Part shown: piece after piece, positions 11,517 through 22,967 of the stretch
Numbering within the stretch: position 1 is the stretch's first letter
Layout: each line of letters starts with the position of its first letter
Position numbers and translations under genes: made by a program
The notes under the pieces: model-generated
The model's input: the letters and a program-made list of their open reading frames with translations, nothing else
Told to the model about the DNA's origin: nothing
Database searches by the model: none
Source of the DNA: Gonocerus acuteangulatus
Lineage: Eukaryota > Arthropoda > Insecta > Hemiptera > Coreidae
DNA length: 64,000 nt
Reading direction: 5' to 3'
NCBI GenBank assembly: GCA_946811695.1
Contig: OX328123.1
Location: 42,807,335 to 42,871,334, forward strand

Positions 11517-11776
11517 TGGGGGCGAGGACCCAGATTCAAAACCCGATCACACACTAAAGATTTTTGTCTTCAGGTTCGGGTTGGATTTGGGGACCCAGAT
11601 CGTCCCTAGGCTCGCCCAGATTTTAATTAATGGGTACCTGCAAAGAGAAAAATCAGGCGGCCGGATAGTACTGACCACACTATCTCCCTAGTGTGCCGTA
11701 TGGTCAAAAATCAGATATCTCTGCAGTACCTGCCCCTCTGGGCCATTAGTGGCCTGTTACGGGGCTAAAAAAACAT
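11517..11776 (+). mobile_element. tRNA-derived SINE, head partly deleted
   Basis: The body (AGATTCAAAACCCGA..., GGCGGCCGGATAGTACTGAC, GTGGCCTGTTACGGGGCT) aligns with the two fuller copies at 15145-15505 and 26335-26634. About 45 bp of the tRNA head around the A box are missing, so it could not be transcribed from its own pol III promoter. Confidence 0.65.
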
Positions 11777-11797
11777 CCTTGTAACAGGCCACTAATG
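11744..11797. repeat. hairpin at the SINE 3' end
   Basis: CATTAGTGGCCTGTTAC... is followed after a 20-base A-rich loop by its reverse complement GTAACAGGCCACTAATG. The inverted copy of the SINE end points to a small fold-back or a second, truncated insertion in opposite orientation. Confidence 0.7.
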
Positions 11798-11829
11798 TTT
11801 TCTTTCCATCACTTCTTCCGCTTTTTATC

Positions 11830-12771
11830 AAAATACATATTGCAGTTCACAAGAAGTTAATAACTTCTGAGAGGGGATATAGAGCATAAAAATTATTCAC
11901 ATACTCAGTGTACAGGATATTTTATGACAACCATTGGGTGGTCAATTTTTTAAAATTTGTTAAGTTGCTATGGTCCCGTATATGTGTAATTGTATTTATT
12001 TAAAAAAAATACATATAAGTAGATTGAGAATAACCATTTATCTTGAAAGAGTTAACCTCTCTTTGATTATTGATTTCCAAATATGGATTCAAAAATTTTA
12101 GAGACAAAAATCACTTAATTGCTACAGAAATAAATAAAAAACCAGAAGCAAGATAATGTGCCCAGTGATTACATTGGATAGGGGAGGAAGGCTTACATAA
12201 TTTCAATTCATTTAACTTAAATAAGTAGACAAAACATCTTTAAATACATTTTTAGAAAAGTTTGAAATTTGTTTGTAACCTAAATTAAATTTGGAATATG
12301 AAAGATGTGCCATCCAATGCTTGATCGTGTTCCAATATGCCTTTTTTTTAGAACAACTGAAATATTTAAAAAATCAAATGGTTATGGTGAGTATACAATA
12401 TGAGAGTGATCATTGCGATCATTAAAATGAAATTTTTTCAAAACATTCTTTCGAAGCTATAATACTTGTCATATCTCAGTAAGAAAAAGACACAATATTT
12501 GCATCTGCAAAAAAAAAAGGCATGTATGTTAAGCATGAACTGTACTTTCCCAATCTTTGAGGAACATAGGAGTTTTTTTATTATTAAAACTAGCTAACAA
12601 AATGTATTGTGATTTTCTTATTGTTTTGGGCGTAAAAATAATAATTTAATATGTATTGAAGGTATGGGGTTCTATTACAAATGTTTAAGTTGTGGTAACC
12701 CGTATGACGATTTACCCCCAAAACTGGTTGATATTTGACAGTAGAGTAAAAAATACACTAAAAATTATGTG

Positions 12772-12818
<47 letters not shown>

Positions 12819-13349
12819 TTATCGGTTCAAGTGCAGATCAGACTGTCCACCTAAAAAGGAAATCATGTCATAGAGTCTATGCGGTTAGCGAATTTTCCAT
12901 GTATGTAGAATGATGTCTTGTCAAAAGCACCAGAAGGTCATCGGGATGTCCTTTACGTTTCTCGCAGATATTTACTTGTAACAGGATCCTTTTCCAGGTT
13001 CTGTGCTATACCTGCTTTTGATGTTATCAGTGGTTTAAAACCATATTTAAACGTGAGGCAAAAGCATTAATATAAGGGAGCCGTCGACCTTTTGAAGCCA
13101 ATACCTTATATATTAACCTGGGAAGGAAGGTAGACCTGTCGAGGACTCCCAATAAGAAATTCTATTGCACCACTCTCTGGAGACGGGAGATCAAAGAGAA
13201 GTCTCGGGACTGAATCAACACAATCACACTTTGGCAAGTCCTTCTTGACAAGGGTAGGACACGGCCTCCGGCTGGAAACCTGTTGGAGCAGAGTTGTAGA
13301 AGAAACCAGATCTAGGTCATATTGACATTTATTCCTATTTCTTACTCAG
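11830..13349. other. no recognisable gene; poly(A) tract at 12772-12816
   Basis: AT-rich sequence with a 45-base pure A run at 12772-12816. I see no coding frame longer than chance and no clear element ends. Confidence 0.4.
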
Positions 13350-13483
13350 GATCGTGTCTTCTTACTCACCGCATGGGATCAAACGTTGGCATAAACAGCT
13401 TCCAAGAAGCCGACATAGAACTTCTCAGATACGACGTATTTCGCAGACAAATCGGACTTGGATCTTCACACATTGGCTTGTAA
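13350..13483 (+). CDS. possible terminal exon, unrecognised gene
   Basis: A good pyrimidine-rich acceptor (TTCTTACTCAG) precedes a frame entered after two bases that reads SCLLTHRMGS ... GLGSSHIGL for 43 codons and ends at TAA 13481-13483. The other two frames are also partly open, so the frame choice is uncertain. The product is not recognised. The next exon-like segment, at 14097, lies 0.6 kb downstream and could belong to the same or another gene. Confidence 0.25.
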
Positions 13484-14096
13484 TAAACTTACTTGTCCTT
13501 AAATACATTTTTCGTAACTCTTATCAGGTTAAAATCTAATTAATTACATCAGATACCTCGACTTAATATTATAAAGTATAGTAATAAACATTAGTATAAC
13601 GTTTTGCGGTCCAAATTAATTTTAACTCTAATAGACATTGTCTTCATTTATCTGAAGTTTATTAATAATTTTCTAGCCTCCCTTTCATTTATGGGTAATT
13701 TGAAAAATTATTAATGAACGGGTCAGCAATTGTATTCAGCCACAGTATTCTTACTTTCCAATTGACATTCATGTTATATTCATTTCCTGCAAATATAAAA
13801 CTCTAAAGCCCAGTAGATGAAAATGAGTTACTTTCGGCAAGAATCTTATGTGCTCCAATATATTTTAGATGAGAAAGACAAAGAATAAGTAGTTATTTTA
13901 ACATATACATAAGTGTATACACATATACATAAGGGGATCCCCAAAATAAAAGGGGAATTTTGTGATATATCCTCAATTTTTAATTTTTTTTATTTATTTT
14001 TTTTTTTACACCTTCAAAATAATTACCACTGTCTGTAATGCACTTTTCTAATTGTTTCTTCCATTGTTTAAAACCGTTTTGATATTCACTTTATAG
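13484..14096. other. AT-rich spacer or intron
   Basis: No coding frame or element seen. The end (14060-14096) has the pyrimidine-containing context of the next acceptor. Confidence 0.35.
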
Positions 14097-14279
14097 AATC
14101 GCCCGATCCACCCAAGCTGGGCTGATGGTCGTCCGTACCAAGGCGAAAGCAATCAACCGTTTCGATTTCCAGTAGGAGTTGTGGATTTCGTTTCAAAAAA
14201 TAAAGAAGAGGCATTAGCCTTACTATGGATAGACAATGCTTGCAATGTGTGGAAAAACCTTTCCAAAAATCTGTGTCAG
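14097..14279 (+). CDS. probable internal exon, unrecognised gene
   Basis: The segment is exactly 61 codons in phase 0, bounded by an AG acceptor (CTTTATAG) and a GTATAAGT donor. It has no stop and looks strongly coding (NRPIHPSWADGRPYQGES... , FRFPVGVVDF, NVWKNLSKNLCQ). GC content and codon use rise relative to both flanks. I do not recognise the family. No other exons of the same gene could be assigned, so the gene model is incomplete. Confidence 0.45.
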
Positions 14280-14281
14280 GT

Positions 14282-15138
14282 ATAAGTGCACGATAAAATT
14301 TAAAAACAAATGATTGTTTTACATTCTTGTCTAACCAACAGCTTGTTGGTAATACAACAAGTAATACATAAAAATGTTTAATTGAGTTAGGGAGTTCGGA
14401 ATTCAGACACTATGTCTCATCATGAACACGTTATCGAACGTTATCGTTCATTCGAAATACTTGCTATTTTATCGATAAGCAAAAGCTCTGAAAACTAACA
14501 ATTCCGGAAGGTTAGCGATAAAAGCAACTGTAAAACTCAGAGGTATAACTCTGGGGGAAAAAAACCTGCCCCTTTTATTGTGTCTGTTTGTGAACTCATT
14601 CAGTTTTTTTTTCAAGACTACAACGCAAACAAGTGTGCCAATATTCTTTTTAGATTTTTGTTCCGTTAAATTCTCCAGTATCCAGTGATTGGAAATGTGG
14701 CGATCGGCACCTTTAGGAAATCTCTCTGCTGTACCTCTGCTTTTCCTTTTAAAATTCCTCAGCTCTTATTCTAAAAAAAAGTCTGATATAAATATCTACA
14801 TTCTCTTATGAAATCAGCAAATAGCGGTGATAATGATTATTGTTCATTATTTGAAAAGTTTTAAATTATTTATATAAACATTTTGATGCAATCATCACTG
14901 TAGATGAAATATTTTTGATTAGTACCGATTTCATTATGATTCATCAAATTTCAGTTTAAAAAATGTCTATACTTTCATTTTTAAATTAGTCACTAATTAT
15001 TGCTCATATTTATCATCAGCATTCGTTTGTATATGTACACCTATGTATGTGTGTATGCGCAAACATTTATAAGTTCTTAAAATGTCAACAAAGCCACTTT
15101 CCATCTCCTCCGTTTATGTGGGTTTCATCTAGCACTAC

Positions 15139-15144
<6 letters not shown>
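14282..15144. other. no recognisable gene
   Basis: AT-rich sequence, possibly intronic to the exon at 14097. No element ends recognised. Confidence 0.35.
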
Positions 15145-15176
<32 letters not shown>

Positions 15177-15505
15177 AGTCCCGTAACAGGCCACGAGGGC
15201 CCTCAGGGGCAGATACTATCTGATTCATGGCCATGCAGCACACTAGGGAGATATTGTGGTCAGTACTATGCTCCGGCCGCCTGATTTTCCCCTTAGCTGC
15301 TTCGACTGCAAGGGTCATTAGCACCAAGGTACCCATTAATAAATTAATTAAAGGCTGGTTTGGCCTAGGGACGGTCAGGGAGGCCGAATTCAACCCATGA
15401 AAGAAGGCACTAGAAGAAAAAATCTTTAGTGCTTGCTCGGGATTTGAACTCAGGTCCTCCAGCATACGAGTCCAGTGGTCTACCACTGAGCTAACCTCGC
15501 TCCCG
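15145..15505 (-). mobile_element. tRNA-derived SINE, full-length copy
   Basis: On the minus strand the head reads GGTTAGCTCAGTGGTAGA (A box), then GAGTTCAAATCCC (B box), followed by a body of about 250 bp with GGCGGCCGGAGCATAGTACT. It ends GTGGCCTGTTACGGGACTG before a T run (A run on the plus strand, 15145-15174). Sister copies are at 26335-26634 and 11517-11776. Confidence 0.8.
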
Positions 15506-16067
15506 CACTTCACCATAAATAATGTAAAAATAAAATCAGGGAAACTAAAACGGTCCGACAAAAAATGGAATTTCTATAAAAATAAAAGTATTCCTAAATT
15601 GCAAAACAATCTCCAATGGTGTGACTGTGTAATGTAAGCGACACCCTCAACAAACCAACACAACTCCCTCCCCTCCATCTGGGGTAGTTTTTAAAGTGCC
15701 GACAAGTGAGTGATTCAAGCTCCCGGCACTTGCCTGTCAAGCACCTACACACCCTCTCACTAAGGTGTAAAGTGCGAAGAATCCCGTTTATGCCCTCCAC
15801 TCAGCATGAGGACTACTTCCAGTCAAGGGCTTAACACTCAGACCCACTCAGCTTTTATTCTATTGATGTGTATGATATTGGGCAAGATATATGTACAAAT
15901 CAATAGTAACTAATAATAAGAGTAAATAATAATATCTCTCCGATAAGTATTAGTAAAAAAATACTAATATTCCGAGTGCATAATAATCTTTCATGCGAAA
16001 GAGGACAGCCTAAAAGAAGCCAAATGCGTAGAAAATACGTATTATTATTATTACTATTATATTTAAT

Positions 16068-16068
<1 letters not shown>
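15506..16068. other. no recognisable gene
   Basis: Short open frames only. Nothing supported. Confidence 0.35.
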
Positions 16069-16129
<61 letters not shown>

Positions 16130-16137
16130 TATATATT
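16069..16137. repeat. (CT)n-(TA)n compound microsatellite
   Basis: A CT-dinucleotide block runs directly into a TA-dinucleotide block. Confidence 0.9.
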
Positions 16138-16259
16138 CTTATGATAGGAGGAAAATCCATCATGGACACGTGGGAAGGAGAAACCAGGTAGTGTCGGACT
16201 CCAACCGACTAAAAACCACTAAAAACCTCCCTCCCTTATTCCTCGCGATCATGTTTTTC

Positions 16260-16405
16260 ATCATATTTTTCTTTTAGCTGAAGAAGACTTCCAAAGAGTA
16301 GCCGAATCGTCCAGAATATATATTTTTACAAAAATGTTATTGATGTTTTTCTAGCCGATCCAAGCTATTCCCAGGCTGCTTATTACATCGACGGCTATGT
16401 TCACC
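16260..16405 (+). mobile_element. Penelope-like element end fragment
   Basis: The text TTTTAGCTGAAGAAG...AGAGTAGCCGAATCGTCC (16278-16312), followed about 70 bp later by CATCGACGGCTA, has the same order as the end of the inverted element at 54161-54295. Such CTGA(N)GA...GCCGAAACGTC ends are common at Penelope-like retroelement termini. No reverse transcriptase is present here. Confidence 0.45.
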
Positions 16406-16485
16406 TCATTATATTAATTAGAATTAGAATTTATGAACACATTTATGTATTTATGAACAAACAAAATAAATGATAGTAATGGCAT

Positions 16486-16530
16486 ATCGGCGCTAATGGC
16501 CCAGATGTCGATGCGCTGTAAAAAAGAAAG
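16486..16530 (+). mobile_element. isolated SINE 3' tail
   Basis: CGGCGCTAATGGCCCAGATG followed by TCGATGCGCTGT and an A/AAG run is the tail shared by the tRNA- and 5S-headed SINEs at 18562 and 19654. The head is missing. Confidence 0.6.
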
Positions 16531-16689
16531 AAAAAAGAATAATAATAATGACATATTAGGAATAATTATTTTTTAAGACGGTCAATTTATTTATTTATTT
16601 TTTTGTATATTTAAATATTTTATTTAATTCTTGCCCAGGTAGTTGAGAAATTAACAAGAATAAGAATTAAATGTTAATTACTGCATATG

Positions 16690-16818
16690 TTAGAATGACG
16701 GCTTAGACTCGTCATTGGTAACACGTAGAAAAATAGCACGTAACGAGGCTGAGAAGTCATCCATATCTGATGCGTCAACAAATTCATGACTTGTCTCACT
16801 CGTATCCAATGCGTCAAT
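16690..16818 (-). CDS. probable terminal exon, unrecognised gene
   Basis: A minus-strand acceptor TTTTTGTAG leads in phase 0 into 42 codons, beginning IDALDTSETS and ending RVTNDESKPSF, then TAA (16692-16690). The acidic, Ser/Thr-rich composition is typical of a C-terminal tail. It runs opposite to the exons at 13350 and 14097, so it belongs to a different gene. The upstream exons, expected above 16850, were not found. Identity unknown. Confidence 0.35.
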   Translation of the reverse strand: MDALDTSETSHEFVDASDMDDFSASLRAIFLRVTNDESKPSF

Positions 16819-18561
16819 CTACAAAAATGCAATTGGTGTTTCTTTCTTAAACTTATTTATACCGAGGGAGAAGTTATTTTTAATATTATTTTACTGGAAG
16901 TACTCTAGTATGTAGGGGGAAGAAAGCTTACACCGGTGGAGGGTCCCACACCCGGCTGTAATAAAACAGCTTTAGGACGAGTTCTCCACCTGTGCAGGTC
17001 ACGTACTTATCGCTCTCCTTTCTTATCTCCTTTCAATTACTCTCCATTGGACACACTGATTGAACTTTCCAAGGAGATCCGGTAGTCACTTGGGGTCGAC
17101 TCTGAGAATTAATTGGAAAATTGAAAAGTGCCCCTATAATCGTGAAGAGTGTATATTATAAAGATGGGAGGATAGAAGGCCGTGGTTAGTGGGTGGCCGC
17201 AGCGCTGAATGGAGGCGGAGACGAAGCACAGAGACGTGACGGGATCTTACAACACATCTAATAGTGATTACGGGGGAGAAGTTAGCTGCGTTTGTTTTAC
17301 CCAGCTATTTCAGGAGGTGATCTACCATTCGGGCCGCTGATTATTGGTCTAGCTTCCTCTCATATACAGGCTGAGGAACATCTAATAAGTATCTCCAACC
17401 AACTGCCAAGAAATAACGGCAAAACAAATAACGGAGATTCTTGGTTAATCCAGTAAACCAACGCAGACACTATTTACATACAATAAATGTTTGTCTATTT
17501 GTTGACAAACAATTCGGCTGCCAATCAACATACCTGTTAAGTAAAAGAATTGCTTTACGACACTACCAAGAGGCCCCCAAAAAAACTTGTGCGCTCAACT
17601 GGATGTCTAATAATAAAAGCCGACCTACGTATGCTACACACTTGGATGGATTCAGCTAAAAGTATAAACTCATCCCTAGGATTACATAGTTGGCGAAAAA
17701 TAGGATCAATATTACAAACAACACACTTCAAAGTGTTGCCTGAGGGGATGTGGATATCCATGCACCAAAAGCCGCGTCCACACGGGGCGTGCAGCGTTCC
17801 GACGAACAAACCAACAAGGTAAGCACATCGGGATTGTGCGGCTAGTTTTACAGGGAACACCGCAAAATACTGAGCAACTTCTATCGCGCGTAAATACGAG
17901 TAGCTCCATTTCGATACGTCAAAGGACAATGTTTTAATTTGAACGGGCTCTTTTCTTTTTCTTGAATTTATTGTTGCATAACAAATGTGTTTTTATTCAT
18001 TGTACAAGGAAACATTATTTTTTGTACATTATCAAAATACGTGTAGTATCCAGAGGATGGCATAAGTAGTAAATAAACTCCCACGTTGGAGGGATACTCC
18101 AACGTGGAAAACAAGAAAAAAAAAACAGATGTGCTTTCAAGCAATACTACAGGAAAAATTATTATAATTCTTTTATGATATAATTCATAGAATTACAAAA
18201 TAAAATGAGTTTCTTTATTAGTTTTATTTTAAAAGCAACGATGCTTTTACGGAGCAGATACTCTTTTTTTTATGGCCCACCAAAATCAAGCAGGTGCTGA
18301 AAATCTTTTTGTATGTTCGATAAGAAGGTTCAAACACCGGAAAATAAGTCCATTGTGAGACGTTTTGGCTGGTACTGTCACGATTTTAATTTGGGCGAAC
18401 AAGTCGTCGTCGACTTCCCAATACCTTTTTCCACCGAATGTCTTTTTGTTTTGTTTTATTTTTATTTCATGAACATGTTATCAATTACAAGAAAAATGAC
18501 CGGGAATGACAACTCCAATTCGATCAACTTCTGTTTATTTGGAAATAATACAAAATTATGG
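16819..18561. other. no assignable gene; mixed repeats
   Basis: Around 17550-17930 overlapping frames are open on both strands and GC is raised (for example TCCACACGGGGCGTGCAG). No frame looks clearly coding, and I suspect an old DNA-transposon remnant. The rest is AT-rich and featureless. Confidence 0.3.
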
Positions 18562-18780
18562 GGTCTCCCGTGGTCTAGTGTCTAGCGCCTTGGATTCAAA
18601 CCCAGGAGATGGTGGGTTCGATCCCCACCGGCGGCAGGAATTTTCTCATCTCAGGGCTCGCTGAGAAAATTCCTAGCTGCACCCTGGATGTCGGCGCTAA
18701 TGGCCGAGTTTTGTCGATGCGCCGTAAAAAAAAAAAAAAAATAAATAAAATAAAATAAAATAAATAAAAATAAAAAAAAT
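18562..18780 (+). mobile_element. tRNA-derived SINE with shared tail
   Basis: The head GGTCTCCCGTGGTCTAGTG...GGTTCGATCCCC retains A- and B-box-like sequences. The body contains an inverted pair (GGAATTTTCTCATC / GAGAAAATTCC). The 3' end CGGCGCTAATGGCC...TCGATGCGCCGT precedes an A/TAAA-rich tail to about 18780. A truncated minus-strand copy is at 22503-22613. Confidence 0.8.
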
Positions 18781-19653
18781 AGAAAATTATTCTAAGATCC
18801 ATCAAGCCCTCTCTCAAAGACAAACGTAAGTGTGTCCTGACTTCTTGAACCAAGAAAGGGGTGAGCCAAAATTGTCTAAATTTCACAAGCATCGTTTAAC
18901 CGTGCACAGCTTCACTATATTCTCAGAGAGAATGGCCCCTGATATAAGATGGCTGGAAGGCACTGGCAATGAAAGAACAGAACCTAACTGTAATCTGCCC
19001 GGGAGCGGGCAGATTACAACCTGATAGCACACCCCTTTAAGAATATAGCCAAAAATGCCTCTTGTTGAGGGTTTCTTGTTACTGGCACCTGACAGTTTGA
19101 GTACTTTATCTGTATCAGTTTAACATTTCCCCTGATACCAATGATATGAGGAATGTAGCAGAATTTTATGCTTCAATTTTCTGAGCATCTCTGCACTTTC
19201 CAAATACGCAAAAATGCCCTTTTTTAACGCAAGGAGCATTGGTGATTTTTTTATCCTCCTAGCTTTAAGTCACAATATTTTCTTCTTTGTAACGCGATAC
19301 GAGAACTCGGGAATTGTTCATCTCCTTAATGTGCCATCTCTTGAGTGGAGGTTGGCGAAGACTTGTACAAATCATTTGCTTAGTCATTTACAAGATTAGC
19401 CTCGACGAATATTATGTGGCTTCACGAATCTTTATGCCGTTGATCGCTTCCTAGCAGTTCCTCCGCCTTCATGGTTACTTTCTCAATCCCAGGACATAAA
19501 GGTGCCCTTCCTCTATATGTTCGTGGGCGTAGTTGTAATGTGACTTATATAGTTCTTAAGTTAAATAAAATATTTATTTATTTTACTTTAAGAGCTGCAC
19601 AGCAATGGTGATCTGCCCTAAAAGAATTTATATAAAATATAATAAATAAAATA
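18781..19653. other. no recognisable gene
   Basis: Short frames only. A GCCCGGGAGCGGGC palindrome at about 18998-19011 is isolated. Nothing else is supported. Confidence 0.35.
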
Positions 19654-19841
19654 GCCAACGGCCATAGCCACGTTGAATACACCGGTTCCCGTAGATCACC
19701 GAAGTTAAGCAGCGTCGGGCGTGGCCAGTACCTGAATGGGTGACCGACCACGTGCTGTTGGAATTATAGAAAAGGGCGGCAACCTCTAGACAGCCCGGCG
19801 TTAATAGACCTAATGTTGATACGCCGTAAAACACACACAAA
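19654..19841 (+). mobile_element. 5S rRNA-derived SINE
   Basis: About 105 bp match a 5S rRNA head: GCCAACGGCCATAGCCACGT, then the internal-promoter region GATCACCGAAGTTAAGCAGC, then GGGTGACCGACC and GTGCTGTTGG. It is followed by a non-5S tail CGGCGTTAATAGACC...GTTGATACGCCG and (TAAA)n. Internal deletions and the tail show it is a SINE rather than a 5S rRNA gene. The copy at 3119 is an older relative. Confidence 0.85.
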
Positions 19842-20100
19842 AAATAAATAAATAAAATAATAAATTATAAGCTAAGGATCAGTAACAAAATTAAAGGGTA
19901 CGGAAAATGAAATGAAGAAAATAATAATAATAAAAATTAAAAAAGAAATATGTAAGGAATTAATAAAATAAATAAATACAGAACTAAACTTATAATTTTA
20001 ACGGTAATAATAAATAGTAGTAATATATTTGCGGAGTTGATATCTGAGAAACATTATCCTGAAATAAGAAACTTTGACTTGGGAGTTATGTTTGGTATAA

Positions 20101-20838
20101 TTATATTTTATTGTATGTCTTTGTCGTCTTTAAGTATGTCAGTATGGTATCAATGTGGCTCCTATCAGATAACAGTTCACTGAGGCTTCGAGGAATCTGT
20201 AAGTTGTCTCTTTTAAGGCAGTCTGTTAGGATGTGTTTTACAGTTAAAGGTACGTTGCATGCCTCACATAGTGGTTTGTCTTGTCTTGTGAAGAGGTACG
20301 AATGGGTGAGTCGTGTATGTCCGATTCTAAGTCGTGTTAGTATTACTTCGTCGCGTCTTGTCCTTAGTTCACCTGACGAATATGGTTGTATACTTCACTT
20401 TACTTCCCTGAGGTGGTTATCTTGTGTGCAGTACCACGTTGCTTGCCATCTATTCAGTATAGTGTGTGTTATTTTTGTTTGTAAGTCTTGTGATGTAAAT
20501 AAGTACTGGTCATGTGGTCGGCTAGTTGTAAGTTTTGCTTGTTCGTCTGCTTTTGAAGTCTCTCCAAGGTTCTCATGACCAGGAACCCACACCATTGTTA
20601 CCATTGTGTGTAAGTCTTTTAGTCTCGATAGTTCTTGTAAAATTTGAACGAGGATCGGGTTGGTGGTGTAGATGTTCTTTAAGGAGATTAAACAACTTAA
20701 GGAGTCTGTACACAGAATTATGTGCGGTATTGTAGTCTGTACGTTGGATAGGCCCAAAAGTATGCCGTGCAGCTCTGCTGTATATATGCTTGCATCTGGG
20801 AGGCTGATGTTGTATATACTTTCTCTTGTAAATAAAAT
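20101..20838 (-). pseudogene. I-like LINE, 3' fragment (RNase H and zinc knuckle)
   Basis: The minus strand encodes the end of a LINE polyprotein. An RNase H domain is seen from AELHGILLGLSN through ILCTDSLSCL and VWVPGHENLG to ADEQAKL, followed after a frameshift near 20370 by LRIGHTRLTHSYL and the Cys-His motif [17 protein letters not shown], ending at TAA 20103-20101. The reverse transcriptase is missing, as in 5'-truncated insertions. It is closely related to the larger copy at 30160-32217 and is non-functional. Confidence 0.8.
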
Positions 20839-22502
20839 AAAAATGTAAACATTTCATATTGATTGAAGTAGGTTAGGATGTTGTCATTGAGCTTGGCAAA
20901 GGGACTAAAGAAGAGAGCGTGAGAGGGACATTTCCGTCTGAGGTTCGCTCATGCGCATTTCAAATTTTCCGTCTATCCGAACGGGCTATATCCGAGATAT
21001 TCCATGAAATTCGCAGAAATCTCGCACTCGATAAAACGAAGTAGGTAGATGATATTTTCACCCAACCTGAAGGGTATACTCGATTGAGCTTCAGCTTTGC
21101 CACATAGTAAAAGTCTACTCTCTTTTTAAATATCTTTTTCGATTTACGTGTGTTACGGCGTTTATGCTTTCATTTTGGTGTGTTCTCTGTATATGTGGAG
21201 GCTTTTATTATTCATGAAGATTAATAAGCCAAAATGTCAAGTTTTTAGCATGAATATTCTTTAGCGATGACTAAACTGAAAAAAACTTTACAAAAAACGT
21301 TACAAAAAAAACTTTTTTTTTGTATTTATTTAATAGTGTAGTGTTTCGCATACACAACCTGGAAGAACATTAATTAAAAAAAGAATAATAAATGAGTAGG
21401 CTAAACAAATTATTCAGGAATTCAGCATAGGTACAAATTATGAGGAACGTACTTATTTATGCAGCTCCTGCGTGATGGATTTTTCTTCATATCCCTAATG
21501 GAGGCTTGAAATTCATTTTAATCTAGTGTCATTGAAAACGATGACTGCACACTGACTATTTTTATAATTGTAATCTAATGGTGAACGATCTACTCTGAAT
21601 GAAAAATAGTAATGAAAAATGATTTTTTTTCCCTAGAACATAAGCGCTGACTTAAAAACTATACTCCCGCAAGCAGAACTCAATTCTCGCTACTACGCGG
21701 GAGTCCGGAACCATAATATCGTGCCACGGGAAGACCAAAAATGCATTAATTATTTCAAACATTATGTGTAATGATAAGTTTAAATTCTTGTAACTCAGTT
21801 AGCGAGTAAAGAGCAATTACACTTAGTTCATATTATTTGTAGTTTTAGTATCTCATCAAGAAAATTACATTTCATACTGGTTTGTCTTGCCAAGTAAATA
21901 TGTCTGCATGATTCGCTTAGGAGTGGTGTCTACATAATGAGTTTTGGAAATTTATTTATTTTTTAGTGTCTCATCTATATTTTCAGAATGTGTTCATTTA
22001 ATTAGTTCCTTAGATTAATAATATTATTCATTTTTTATAAAGTTTAAAATAAGACATACGTCCAGGAATTAACAAGGTCATAAAAATATATCCATGATAA
22101 TATCAATAATAACTTCGCCGAATACTAAACGACAAGTTTTCGATTTGGGTATTCAGAAGAGATTGATTCAGTTGAAAATTGTTCCAGATGTATGACATTC
22201 ATCTAAACTAAGATATTTAAATTTTGAGTGCGTTTGAAGTTAAGAAAGTCTACAAAACAAATCCGACTTGCAGGAACTGCTTCATCTTAGAACGTATCCA
22301 TAACGCTCTTATCCTTTTCTAGTCGGCACTTCCAGTTTTCGTCGTCGGCTTGACGGGTTATATAAGCGGGTTTCCTCCAAGTTTAAATAAGATGGTGAAA
22401 AAACGCTAAAATTCCAACAACGTGAGCTAAGATCGATTTCTCTAAGCAGTATTTAAGAATGACCTATCAACTCGCAACATCTTATTTTATAATCACGAAT
22501 CT
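20839..22502. other. no recognisable gene; repeat fragments
   Basis: Fragments of the 3375-4560 repeat family are at about 22090-22390 (GTCTACAAAACAAATCCGAC, CTTCCAGTTTTCGTCGTCGG). The rest is AT-rich with no supported feature. Confidence 0.35.
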
Positions 22503-22613
22503 TCCCGGAATTTTCTCAACAAACCGTGGGATGAGAAAATTCCTGCTGCAGGTGGGGATCGAACCCCGCTTATGAATCTAAAGCGCTAGCCACTAGACCA
22601 CGGGAGACCCCTG
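22503..22613 (-). mobile_element. tRNA-derived SINE, truncated
   Basis: Minus-strand copy of the SINE head at 18562: GGTCTCCCGTGGTCTAGTGG, B box GGTTCGATCCCC, then GGAATTTTCTCATC. The 3' body and shared tail are absent. Confidence 0.7.
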
Positions 22614-22893
22614 GGTGAAATAATGTCAGGAAATCGCATATTTTATAACAAATATACTTAAATCTGTTACAATGTTTCTCCTGTCCTCTAGGAAGGAGCG
22701 AGGATTTTACGGAACAATTTATTAAGTCTATTGACAAGAGTGGACTTGCTCTATACAGTCTATTCCACTTTTTTGCGAGACTTCCCTCTTAAAAGCCTGA
22801 CACTCTAACTTTAAAAATCTATTTTATAGAGATATTCTAGGAAAAGCAGGTCTCTATTTCCTCTGAAATATAATTTTTCTTTACAAGAACTTC

Positions 22894-22895
<2 letters not shown>

Positions 22896-22965
<70 letters not shown>
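22896..22965. repeat. (TA)n microsatellite
   Basis: Pure TA-dinucleotide array of about 70 bp. Confidence 0.9.

Positions 22966-22967
<2 letters not shown>

Noticed and set aside
11250..11691. overlapping 60-90 codon frames
   Set aside because: They cross a truncated SINE and show no conserved content.
15085..15561. 158-codon minus-strand frame
   Set aside because: It is a translation through a tRNA-derived SINE and its homopolymer end.
17555..17929. 124-codon minus-strand frame, Cys-rich
   Set aside because: It has overlapping open frames on both strands, no recognisable motif and no splice support. Likely repeat-derived.
18562..18633. functional tRNA gene
   Set aside because: It cannot be folded into a full acceptor stem and continues directly into a repeated SINE body. 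The same holds for the tRNA-like heads at 1065-1148, 15430-15505 and 26560-26634.
19654..19775. 5S rRNA gene
   Set aside because: Internal deletions, a non-5S tail and an A/TAAA-rich end show a 5S-derived SINE.
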